A program made the position numbers and the translations under genes. Below are positions 53,756-64,000 of a stretch of DNA of 64,000 bases, piece by piece (position 1 is the stretch's first letter; every line of letters starts with the position of its first letter). Source of the stretch: Zasmidium citrigriseum. Lineage: Eukaryota > Ascomycota > Dothideomycetes > Mycosphaerellales > Mycosphaerellaceae. Location: assembly GCA_002786025.1 (NCBI GenBank), contig NHNW01000004.1, forward strand, positions 124,001 through 188,000, given 5' to 3'. A model generated the notes under the pieces. That model searched no databases. It was given only the letters and a program-made list of their open reading frames with translations, and was not told the origin of the DNA.

Positions 53756-55859
53756 TCAGGATTCGTCTTCCAAGAAGAACTGCATCATCAAAGTCAGCGA
53801 TATGTACGTTTTGAAACACTGTTTTGTGAGGTGATGAGTGACTTACATAGTTCCCGGCAGTCTTCTGTTCGTTGTCGAGCTGCGAGTCCAACTTGTTGAT
53901 TCTTGGGCGGTAAGTGTTTGGATCCCGACGGAAAGTGACATCCAGACTCTTCAAGAACCTATTGCAGCCGGTCAACAAGCTCTCGGGAGTGTTGGCGCGG
54001 GACTTGACGGAAGGCTGGCCGTCGAAGACGATGACGCGGTCGGCGAGGTAAGTGGCCATGATGAAATCGTGCTCGACGATGAAGGCCGTCTTCTTGGAGT
54101 GCATGATGAAACGCTTGATGACGCGGGCCGCCACGATACGCTGCTCGGAGTCCAGGTAGGCGGAGGGCTCGTCGATGAGATAGATGTCGGCGGGGATACC
54201 CAAGGCCAGGACGATGGCGACACGTTGCAATTCACCACCGGACAGGTTCTGGACTTCCTGGTCGATGAAGTCGTCCATCTTCAGTGGCTTGTAGACGTCC
54301 GTCTGGAACTGTGGGTTCAGGAAGGCGGCCTTGATCTTCTTGAAGAATAGCTGGCGGACGGTACCCTGGAACTTGGGCGTGATCTTCTGTGGCTTCATGC
54401 TGATGTTCATCTGCGGGACTTTCTTGCCATCGTCTGGCTTCTCGGCGCCGGCCAACATCTTACAGAAGGTGGTCTTTCCGGTACCGTTCTCTCCCATCAT
54501 GACGATGATCTCAGAGTCGGTGAACTCACCCTTGTTCACAGTGAGGTTGAAGCCACCAAGAGTCTTGGTCATGTTGGGGTACGAGTACCCACGGGACTTG
54601 TCGACGAGGTACTCCTCACCAGCTTCTCCAACGCGGAAGGTCAAGCTCTCGTCACGGAAACGCAAGTTCTCGGTTGGAATGTTGCCGTCCAGGAAGATGT
54701 TGATGCCTTCACGGACGGAGAAAGGGGCTGTGACGACACCGTAGACGGCCGGCTTTCCGTACAGAACGCAAATGTAGTCGGAGAGGTAGTCCAAGATGGA
54801 CAAATCGTGCTCGACGACAATCACGTAGCAGTCTGGACGAAGGAGACTGCGGATCATGCGACCGGCTGCGAGACGTTGCTTGACATCCAAGAAGGATGAC
54901 GGCTCGTCGAACATGTAGCTGTGGCAAATGTAAGTGGATGAACGTTCTCTTTCGAGATGAGGAAGAAATACACATCGGCTTTTTGCACGCACACCATGGC
55001 AATGGCGAAACGTTGCAACTCTCCTCCGGAAAGAAGGTCGACATCACGATCCCAGACTTGCTTCAATTCTGAAAGAGATGTTAGTCGTAACTCGTACTCT
55101 GGGCATGTTGAGGATATACATACCCAGTGTCTCAGTGATCTCGTTCAATCTTGCCTCATCGACTTGGGATCGAGAGGTGATTTGGAAGCCGACCGTTCGG
55201 TTGGTCCCCTTGACCGCCTTTGGAATCTGGTCCACATACTGAGGCTTCGTGACGGCCTTGAGGTTGTCTTCGAGAACCTTGGTGAAGTAGTCTGTCTTCT
55301 TATCAGCCAAGCTCCACTTCCCCATAATCCTACTCTCTTACTTTGCAACTCAGATCCTCTGAAGTATTTCAACACCTCTTCCCAATCCGGCGGATCGTCA
55401 TACCGGCCCAAGTTGGGCTTCAACTTGCCAGCCAAAATCTTCAACGCCGTACTCTTTCCGATACCGTTCGTCCCGACCAAACCCAACACTTGTCCTGGCC
55501 TGGGCATAGGCAGTCTGTGCAGCTTGAAACTGTTCGCACTGTATCGGTGGGTGACTTGGGTCTCGAGGTTGGTCGGCAAGTTGATAATGTTGATGGCGTC
55601 GAAAGGACATTTCTTCGGGCAGATACCACAACCAATGCACAGGCGCTCAGAAATGAAGGCGATCTTGGAGTTGGGGTCGACTTCGATGCACAGCTTGCCC
55701 GTCCTGACGACTGGGCAGGACTTTTTGCATTCTTGCCGGCATTTCTTGGGCTTGCACTTGTCCGAGTTGACGATGGCAATACTAGTATAGAGAGTTAGTC
55801 GCCGTCATGTATATCCGCCTTCTCTTCATATGACGCACCGAGTCAATTTGTCGCTCATG
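53756..55859 (-). CDS. RLI1: ABCE1 ribosome-recycling ATPase Rli1
   Basis: Six exons (introns 53780-53846, 54919-54971, 55069-55123, 55292-55341, 55782-55839) give 606 aa, essentially the yeast length (608). The first coding exon is 20 nt. Two ferredoxin-like [4Fe-4S] motifs open the protein ([17 protein letters not shown] and [16 protein letters not shown]). Two ABC domains follow, with Walker [10 protein letters not shown] and GENGTGKTT, signature LSGGELQR twice, Walker [12 protein letters not shown] and [11 protein letters not shown], and H-loops EHDLS and EHDF. It splits ribosomes after termination and acts in initiation and ribosome export. The short last exon (eight codons, FFLEDES-stop) matches the conserved GNYFFLD ending; the junction SELQ-NYFTK is also exactly conserved. 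Confidence 0.97.
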
Positions 55860-56474
55860 ATTGCGGCGGTGGGGTGTTGTTCGGTCGAGGATGGCGGGGC
55901 TCGAGGGCGGACAATATGATCAAAGCAGCAGACACAGACAGAGCAGCCGGGCTACGCTGGACTTCGCACGCGGGACGGCGGGCTCTGTCGCTGGTGCCGC
56001 GTGGCTGAGAGAGTGGTAAGAGGGAGAATTGGCGAGTTTGCTGTGCTGCGCTGTATTTTGCTTTGCAGCTGACCGAAAGAATTGGTTGGCAGCGATAGGT
56101 GGACGCTGGTGGGGGCGAGTGCCTGATTTCGTGAGGATTGAAGGGTCGAGTCTTTAATTCCTCCCTTCAACAGCCACGTCCACTGCGCCGCACTATTCAC
56201 CGACCACTTTTGCGTTGACCATATTTAATCTTCACACTGTTCACAATAACAATACCGTTCGAACAAATAACACCACCAGACACTCGAAACAGAGCACTGT
56301 CGTCGAAGACCACGACTTTCTCGACCGACCCTCCAGCGCTTGGCCGTCGCGGCTGCTAGCCGTGCCTTCGTTGCTCGTGCTCGTCTCGTCTGGACATCCC
56401 ATTTCCTCCACCACTTCACCCACCCCGACACCACCCGTCCTCTGGAATCCCCGCCGACCGAGGCCAGCGCGATC
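55860..56474. other. Divergent intergenic RLI1/CHD1
   Basis: About 615 bp holding both promoters and the CHD1 5' leader. C/A-rich near CHD1. No credible ORF. Confidence 0.55.
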
Positions 56475-59400
56475 ATGGCCTGTGAGTAGCCTCTCTCTTA
56501 ATACTTTTGCAATTTTCTGTGCCAAATTCCGTCCACCGGCCGCCGCCTCAGCCTGCCAGGTCAGCCATCAAAGGAGCCTCATATCCAACGTATCCCATCA
56601 CCACGCCGCCTCAGACCGCTCCGAGACGCCGATATCAAGTCGTATGAGCCATTCTCGACCCGCCGAATCGCTCAGAACAAGCCGTTTGCTGCCGGAGCCC
56701 GCCTGCCACCCATCACGACCACCGCCCGTTCACCCATCACGCGGCCACCTTTTACGGTCGGACTTGATATCTTCGGACTATACCCTGGAACCTATACCGT
56801 TCTGGCGGGGGATACGGTCGCGTAGTGCTTGCGGACGCACCTGCCAAATTTCAGCTCGCGGTGCCTGCTGAATCCTGAGATATCGTGCTGACTTGTTCTC
56901 AATGCAGCGGGGCCTCTACTCCTCCCTACCCAACCGCCTCCGTCGAACGACATGTCTCTGGCCAATGGTCACTCGCCAGAGGCCGATGCCGACTTGTTGA
57001 AGCCCTCTCCTCAGCCGCCGCGGAGCGAGAGCGATCTGTCCGACGCAAACGACATTCCTACTACCGCCATATCACCAACCACTGCACCGCAAGATGAAGT
57101 GCATTCAGACGACGATGCCATTCATGACATGGCAACCTCTGAGCTCGATGAGGATGAAGATGCGCCGGGCGAGGAGGACGCAGATTTTGACGAAGTCACG
57201 CCTCCACTGGAGCAGGCTGACACCACCCACCACGACCCATCGTCGTCCGAGTCTGGCTCAAGACCAGGCAAGCGGAAGGCCGAAGTCGACGATGAGGAAT
57301 ACATGAAACAGAATCCAGAGCTTTATGGCCTGCGTCGCAGTGTATGTGCCGGCCTCTTGCGCAGACTTTTCGCTTACTGACTTGCTGTCTCCAGGGCCGC
57401 GCCAAACCAGCTCGACGAGTGGTACGTGCTTCAGATCAGGCTGTATAATGCACATGACACTAATGATGATGATAGATCGATAGTTCCGATGAGGAAGATG
57501 ATGAAGACGAAGTCAACACCGGCAGGAGACGGAAGCGCCAGAAGGTTGCTGGTGGCCGACCTGGTACGTTCCTATCGACATCACCAGCCTGTCCGAGTGC
57601 ATTGATCACTGACTTTTGTCCATAGCTTCTGCTCGTGATGACAGAGAGTCCTCGCGGCCGGGTTCTGCTTCAGACTCAGAGTCCGAGGAAGACGATACCT
57701 ACGGAGGTCAACGCGGACGTACCTTCGCCAAAAAGCACCGACAAAAGCTTAAGGCTATCGCCTCTGGCGGTGGCACTCCCCAGTTGGGTGAGGTGCGCTT
57801 CTCAACGCGTCGCGCTGCCAAAGTCACCAACTACAATGAGGAGGAGGATCTTGGACTCAGTGATGAAGACGACACCGAGAACATGACCCCCAACTACTGG
57901 ACATATGCCGAGGAGGAGACCGCCGCCATCGACCAAGTGCTCAACCACAGACTGAAGGAGGGCGCAGGTGCGTGGTCTTTCAATCTCTCTTCTACTGCTT
58001 CATCATTGCTGACGAGCTCTTGCAGACTCCTCGGATCCTGGCAAACAAGACTACGAATTCTACGTACGTATCCAACCACATCACGTGGACCTCGAACATT
58101 CACTGACATGTCGATCAGATCAAATGGCAAGGGCAGGCACACTATCACGCCACCTGGCATCCATGGGCCGACCTCACAACCTACCGCGGATTTCGACGAC
58201 TCGAGAACTACTTTCGTAAGGTGGTCAAGGCCGAGCTTGAGATGACCCAAGACCCCGACTTCCCAGCAGAAGACAGGGAGAGGTGGAATCTGGACCGAGA
58301 GTCCTACCTGGACTCGCTGAACGATTATACGAAAGTCGAGCGTGTCATCGGATCAAGAGAAGGTGAAGAGGGGACAGAATACTATGTGAAGTGGAAGGGC
58401 CTCTTCTACGATTCTTGCACCTGGGAGTCCGCCTCCCTCGTTGGCGAAGTGGCACAGACAGAGATCGATCGCTACCTCGACCGATCCGCCAGGCTGCCAG
58501 TGTCGGACAAGAATGAATCCAACCTCGCTACGCGTGCCGAGTACACGCCCTTCCGAACACAGCCTGACTACATCAAGGGAGGCCAGCTTCGACCCTTCCA
58601 GATCCATGGTCTCAACTTCTTGGCCCATCACTGGTGCAAGGGAAACAATGTCATCCTCGCAGACGAGATGGGTCTCGGCAAGACTGTCCAGACCGTGTCT
58701 TTCATGGACTGGCTCAGGCATGACCGTCGGCAGCAAGGCCCATTCATCGTCGTGGTGCCTCTATCAACCATGCCCGCTTGGGCCGATACTTTCAACAATT
58801 GGACCCCGGACATCAACTACGTTGTCTATAACGGCAATGAAGCCGCTCGCAAGATCATTCGCGAGTACGAGCTCCTCGTCGATGGGAACACCAAGAAGGT
58901 CAAGTTCAATGTGCTCCTCACTACATACGAGTACATTCTGGCCGACTCCAGCTTCCTGTCCCAGCTCAAGTGGCAGTTCCTCGCCGTGGACGAAGCCCAC
59001 CGCCTGAAGAACCGAGATTCTCAACTTTACGCCAAGCTCATGGATTTTGGCGCACCGAGCAGACTACTCATTACCGGCACGCCAATGCAGAACACTCTGA
59101 GTGAATTGTCTGCCTTGATGGACTTCCTCATGCCTGGGAAGATCCACGTTGAGGAGAACATCGACTTGACATCGGAGCACGCCAGCAAGAAGCTGGCAGA
59201 GCTCACCGATGCCATTTCACCTTACATGATTCGGCGCACCAAGCAGAAGGTGGAGAATGACCTGCCACCGAAGACCGAGAAGATCATTCGTGTCGAACTG
59301 TCCGACGTTCAACTGGAGTACTACAAGAACATCCTCACACGCAACTATGCCGCACTCAACGCCGGCTCCAAGGCACAGAAGACATCGCTGCTCAACATCA

Positions 59401-62123
59401 TGATGGAGTTGAAGAAAGCCAGCAACCATCCATTCATGTTCCCGAACGCCGAGGACCGCATTCTAGCTGGCAGTGTGACTCGCGAGGATCAGCTCAAAGC
59501 TCTCATCACTTCAAGCGGCAAAATGATGCTCCTCGATCAGCTGCTCACCAAGATGAAGAAGGACGGCCACCGCGTTCTGATCTTCAGTCAAATGGTGAAG
59601 ATGTTGGACATTCTGGGCGACTACCTGGCGCTTCGCGGCTATCAGTTCCAAAGACTCGATGGAACCATCGCAGCTGGTCCAAGACGCATGGCCATCGATC
59701 ACTTCAATGCACCAGAGAGTCAGGACTTCTGCTTCCTCCTCTCCACGCGTGCGGGTGGTCTGGGAATCAACCTCATGACTGCCGACACTGTCATCCTCTT
59801 CGACTCCGATTGGAACCCACAGGCGGATCTACAGGCCATGGCACGAGCCCATCGTATTGGCCAGAAGAATCCTGTCACGATCTACCGTCTGGTCTCCAAG
59901 GATACGGTCGAGGAAGAAGTGCTCGAACGCGCACGTAACAAGCTGATGCTCGAGTTCATCACCATTCAACGTGGTGTCACGGACAAGGACGCTCGTGACC
60001 TGGGAGATCGCATGGCCCGGGCTGGTGCCAACACCATCGAGCCGACATCGTCAGACGACATTTCGCGAATCCTCAAGAAGCGTGGACAGAGAATGTTTGA
60101 ACAATCAGGCAATCAACGCAAGCTCGAAGAACTGGACATTGACGCTGTTCTTGAGAATGCTGAAGAGCACAAGACCGAGCAACCAGAGGGCATGACCACC
60201 GATGGTGGTGAAGAGTTCCTCCGCAGCTTTGAGTACACCGACGTCAAGATCGATCTGGAGTGGGACGACATCATTCCGAAGCACGAACTCGACAAGATCA
60301 AAGAGGAAGAGCGCAAGAAGCAAGAGCAAGAGTATCTTGAAAGCATGATCGAGCAGAATGCGCCTAGGAAGCGTAAGGCTGCTGGAGATGACAGTCGAGA
60401 GCAGCGTGCTGCGAAGAAGCGAGCTCGCGACATGATGCCTGCTGAAGAAATCGACTCGGGCGATGACGAATCCGACCAAGGCGCAGACCCTAAGCGGCCG
60501 TTGAGCGAGAAGGAGTGCCGACATCTCATCCGCGCCTACGAACGATTTGGTGCCATTGAGGAGAAGGAAGAAGAGATCATCAAGGAGGCTCGCCTCATTG
60601 GCCGTGACGTTGACGTTGTCAGAGACACCCTCAAGGAGATCATCGACACCGCAATCCGTCTGCAGAGGGAGCATGCCGATAGTCTGGCTGAGATCGAGCG
60701 CACCACCAACAAGGCCGTGACCAAGAAAGAGAAGAAGGCGGTCCTCTTCGATTTCCGTGGTGTCAAGCGACTCAACGCACAAACTCTCACAGAGCGTCCA
60801 GAGGAGATGCGCATGGTTCGCACCGTTGTCGACACCGTCTCGGATTGGAGGAACTTCAGAATCCCAGAGGCCTCCAAGCCTGCCTCCTACACTTGCGACT
60901 GGGGCGCCAAGGAAGACGGCATGCTCTGCGTGGGAATCGCGAGACATGGCTATGGCGCTTGGGTCCCGATCCGTGATGATCCTGACCTCGGTCTGACAGA
61001 CAAGTTCTATCTGGAGGAGCATCGTGTTGGTGCCAAGGAAGAACGAAACAAAGGCGGCGAAGACAGCAAGGTTGCAAAGTCACCTGGCGCTGTCCACCTG
61101 GTCCGTCGTGCAAACTACTTGCTGAGTGTGCTGAAGGACAAGACCAGCAATGGCACGAATGCTGCAGCCAAGAAGGCACTGGAGAACCATCACCGCAACA
61201 ACCGGAAGCATCTTGGTACGTTCCACGGACGGATGGCGACACCGAACCATGGCAGTCCAGGACCCAACAGCCATAGGAAGCTGCACTCGGGCGATGGTAG
61301 AGGCCTCCATCAGTCCGACATTCGGAACAGCATGGATCGCCGCATGGGCCACGGATCGCCAAACGGACATCGCGGCTCACTCAAGCACCGCCCTTCGGAG
61401 GAGCGGCGTCCACAGCATCAACGACATGGCAGCTCGCCAAATGGCGTCGCGGCAAAGCCACTGTCAGAAGCTCAGCAACGAGCACAGAAGATTTTGGATC
61501 CCATCAGCGCCACATTGATCAAGGTGTCTGGCGCGACCAAGAAGAGGATCCCAGACGACGATGCTCGATTGAAGATGATCAAGCAAGGTCTTGTTGCAAT
61601 TGGCAACCACATCAACACCCAGGTTCGCAACCGTGGCTCGGAGTCACTGGAAGACCAACTCTGGGAGTACGTGTCGGAGTACCATTGGCCGCAATCCAAG
61701 TCCAACGACCGACGCGTGTCCGGCAACAAGCTTCGGGACATGTACAAGAAGATCTCGGGCAAGGATAGTACCACCGCCCCAAAGGCGAGCCCGGCGAAGC
61801 CCAAGCCGGCTTCCACTGAGGCTGTGGCGACCTCTTCGGCCAATGGTACTTCTGCCGTTGCGAAGAGTGAGCCTTCAAAAATTGAGCCTCCAAAGAGCGA
61901 GCCTCCCAAGGACGAGCCAGCGAAGAGTGAGCCGACCAAGACCGAGCCAGAAAAGACGGAGTCAGCAACGACCGAGTCAGTGAAGACCGAAGTGGCGACC
62001 GGCGAGCCCAAGAAGGAGAACACCACGCCTGAAGCGGCCACGGCCTCATCCGAGTCCAAAGACCAGCCCCAGGCAGACCAGGCAACCAACGAGAAGAAAG
62101 AAACTCAGGAGGCCGCTGTATAG
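56475..62123 (+). CDS. CHD1: Chromodomain helicase CHD1
   Basis: Seven exons (introns 56482-56907, 57342-57394, 57422-57475, 57564-57625, 57968-58025, 58064-58118) give about 1646 aa. The first exon is seven bases, joined by a 426-nt intron to an in-frame stretch (GPLLLPTQPPPSND) before the next ATG at 56952, the alternative start. Order: acidic disordered N-terminus; two chromodomains (IKWQGQAHYHATWHPW, then YYVKWKGLFYDSCTWE); Snf2 ATPase with DEMGLGKT (494-501) and DEAH (603-606); helicase C domain with LDGTIAAGPRR, STRAGGLGINL and QAMARAHRIGQ; SANT/SLIDE-like DNA-binding part (about 1230-1300); and a CHD1 C-terminal helical domain (LDPISATLIKVSGATKKR...LWEYVSEYHW). It slides and spaces nucleosomes over transcribed genes. 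The tail has degenerate K-x-E-P repeats. Confidence 0.95.
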
Positions 62124-62708
62124 GATGAGCGGTAGGACAGCACCCTCCCCTACTACTTTCGACATTACACATTACATTGACGGAGTTTCCATGAAAATAC
62201 TGGAGAGGGTCGACAACGATCTGGAAAGGCGTACTGAGGACATTGACACAGCGCAATCTTTGAGATGTGCAACGCATCAGCGAGTTACAGGCGGGAAAAG
62301 CGACGGCGAATGGATCATGGGGTTTATTGATATGCAATGCATGAGGGAGATGTCGGCGTATGTCTCCTGCTGGCGTTTATTCGTGCTACATGAGCGACTG
62401 CTCAGGAGAGGGGCTATGAACGTGGACGAGTGGATACCATGAGCAGCTATTTGTACTACTACTAGAGCTAGCTACGTGCTAGACATGGCAGCAGAAGATG
62501 ACTGCCCAAAAGAGAGATAACGCAAAGCAATTGGCAGTGGTGGTGCACAGACCACCAAGCAGCCAGTCTTGTGAACTTTGAACTTCATTCCTCAGCGCGA
62601 CGTGCTCCACGCAACATCTTTCCTTTCCACGAACCACCTTGACAACCTCTCCGCGCTGCCGTCTTCCTGCGATCCCTTTCAACAACACGGACTTACACGG
62701 CCGACAAG
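62124..62708. other. Intergenic CHD1-LSM8, no gene seen
   Basis: About 585 bp with the CHD1 3' UTR and LSM8 promoter. No recognisable ORF. Confidence 0.55.
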
Positions 62709-63110
62709 ATGTCGCTCAACAGCTACCTCAACAGTAAGTCCCACACAAAATCACCCCACCTCCAACTACAACAACGCCCAGCTCACAGCAATCCGGCAGA
62801 AGATGAGGACCCTCACTGACACACCGCGCCCCATCTAGAGAAAGTCTGCCTGATCCTCGTCGACGGCCGCTGCATGGTCGGCAATCTCGTCTGCTGCGAC
62901 CAAGTGACGAACCTCGCGCTCGAGAACTGCGTGGAGCGGATTATTCGGACCCCGGACGATGAGGAGGCTAGTGAGGAGGAGCCGAGGGGGTTGTTTATGG
63001 TGAGGGGGGATAATGTTGTTGTTTGTGGGCTTGTGGATGAGGAGGTTGATGAGAAGATTGATTGGACGAGGGTTAGGGGGAGTGAGATTGGGACGACGAA
63101 GCATGTTTGA
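62709..63110 (+). CDS. LSM8: U6 snRNA-associated Sm-like protein Lsm8
   Basis: Two exons (intron 62734-62838, 105 nt) give 98 aa. The first exon is 25 nt (MSLNSYLN) and exon 2 starts with the Sm1 motif KKVCLILVDGRCMVGNLVCCDQVTNLALENC. The Sm2 motif is GLFMVRGDNVVVCGLVDE. MSLNSYLNKKV is close to the Lsm8 start in other fungi and animals. Lsm8 replaces Lsm1 in the nuclear Lsm2-8 ring that binds the U6 snRNA 3' end and supports splicing. Confidence 0.95.
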
Positions 63111-63565
63111 GGGATGCTGCATTCATGGACCTGAATGGAGGTGAGATATGGGACTCGCGCCGTGAGTAAGAGTAAGAGCAAAAGCGACACTGCGCCGAGG
63201 GTGTGCATCAAAAGGATATGGACATCGGCGCGGAAGCTTGGGATAAGAGTATGTCGTGGCCATGCCCGCTCCCCGGGAATGCGGTATTGACAAGAGTGGA
63301 AGTACTCATCTCCCAACGCGGAAGACAGCCGACCACGAGCAATGGCTGGATAAAACACCACCACAGTACGGCCTACCTACGGATTGGATGGCGAGCTGCG
63401 ACACTGGATGGCTGTCACATCAGTGGTAGAAAGGTAGCCACTAAACGAAAGAATGCGAAGCAAATATCAAGGATCACATCAGATTTTGCTAGCCTGTAAG
63501 TCTATCATCCTTCGTCAATATGGTCCCACCAACCTCAACATAATGCTCAACGAGCCAGGAAACGT
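63111..63565. other. Convergent 3' region, no gene seen
   Basis: About 455 bp between the LSM8 stop and the flavoprotein stop. No ORF with recognisable features, repeat or tRNA. Confidence 0.5.
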
Positions 63566-64000
63566 CTACCCCCTCGCACCCTCCTCTTCGCTCTCCTCAT
63601 CCTGGCTGATCAGGAAATGCACTCCACCGCCAGCTGCAGTTCCCTGAAACATGGCTGCAGTAACCTGCCTCATCAAAATGCCATTGTCTCCAGCAGCAAG
63701 CACACCGCTCACGTTGGTCTGTCCAAAAGGCTCATTCCTCTTCAACACCTGCCCGCCAGCTCCATCATCAATGATCTCAACACCCAGCGACCTTGCAATC
63801 TCTGGCGCCACGACCTCAACATTGGGTCGATGAGCTAAGAAACCAACGGTCGTACTCGAGCCATCCTCAAACCGAATCTCCATCTCCCCGCCGAGATCCA
63901 CCAACTTCTCGATCTTCCTCTCATCGACCAAAGCACCCTTTCGCTTCGCCATCTCGAACGCCTTCTTGGTTGCTTCGTCCTTCGGATCAATCTTCCCGTT
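63566..64000 (-). CDS. Thioredoxin reductase-like FAD/NAD(P) oxidoreductase (5' part outside window)
   Basis: The last 144 codons of a gene that enters from the right edge. The C-terminal FAD-binding motif SGVLAAGDNGILMRQVTAAMFQGTAAGG is the typical end of the thioredoxin-reductase-like pyridine nucleotide-disulphide oxidoreductases, including fungal GliT-like and TrxR-like proteins. The preceding region (VGFLAHRPNVEVVAPEIARSLGVEI) fits the NADPH-domain-to-FAD return. The redox CxxC, if any, would lie outside the window, so a disulphide role cannot be judged. It ends with an acidic tail (SQDEESEEEG). Confidence 0.75.
   Translation of the reverse strand, partial: NGKIDPKDEATKKAFEMAKRKGALVDERKIEKLVDLGGEMEIRFEDGSSTTVGFLAHRPNVEVVAPEIARSLGVEIIDDGAGGQVLKRNEPFGQTNVSGVLAAGDNGILMRQVTAAMFQGTAAGGGVHFLISQDEESEEEGARG

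Noticed and set aside
60105..61022. 305-codon minus-strand frame within CHD1
   Set aside because: Antisense to a certain CHD1 exon; no independent motif.

Overview
The window is a gene-dense stretch of a filamentous ascomycete nuclear genome. Introns are mostly 50-70 nt, with GT..AG ends and CTGAC/CTAAC-type branch sites. The gene set (STE11-type MAPKKK, FHA-forkhead factor, TeaR-like polarity protein, HET-domain protein, DUF7514 protein, SSU1-type sulfite pump) is that of Pezizomycotina. Protein flavour and repeat content suggest a Dothideomycete, perhaps Mycosphaerellales; this is inference and I cannot name a species. I see no rRNA, tRNA, CRISPR or organellar sequence.

Layout. 1-0.85 kb: no gene seen. 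0.85-4.5 kb: AlkB-type repair dioxygenase divergent from ribosomal protein S6, then PRPP synthetase. 4.8-8.7 kb: a six-exon phospholipase-D-like gene and a short-chain dehydrogenase, both on the minus strand. 9.6-16.8 kb: DUF7514 protein and STE11 MAPKKK, diverging from a 1.9-kb intergenic region. 17.7-25.1 kb: secreted GMC oxidoreductase, a long AMA1/Cdc20-like APC/C activator, and BET4 (Rab geranylgeranyltransferase alpha). 26.8-32.7 kb: MFS transporter, sulfite efflux pump, M20 amidohydrolase. 33.7-39.5 kb: TeaR-like CaaX protein, a hAT-type MITE, a membrane-anchored methyltransferase and an MFSD5-type transporter. 40.5-43.1 kb: FHA-forkhead transcription factor. 43.1-49.9 kb: the most accessory-looking part, with a Mutator-type MITE, a HET-domain gene, an alpha/beta hydrolase and an F-box protein. 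50.6-63.1 kb: housekeeping genes PRP40, RLI1/ABCE1, CHD1 and LSM8. The right edge cuts a thioredoxin-reductase-like flavoprotein.

Most genes are independent; no biosynthetic cluster is present. Loose themes are RNA processing and translation (RPS6, PRP40, LSM8, RLI1), prenylation and polarity (BET4, the CaaX protein TeaR), and signalling and the cell cycle (STE11, forkhead, AMA1-like).

The most interesting signals are non-coding. A 147-bp dispersed repeat pair (about 86% identical, no gaps) has one copy filling the long intron of the phospholipase-D-like gene. There are two structurally complete MITEs with target-site duplications of 8 and 9 bp, an 11-bp minisatellite inside an intron, a GC-AG intron that rescues an apparent nonsense codon, and several genes whose first coding exon is only 7-25 nt.
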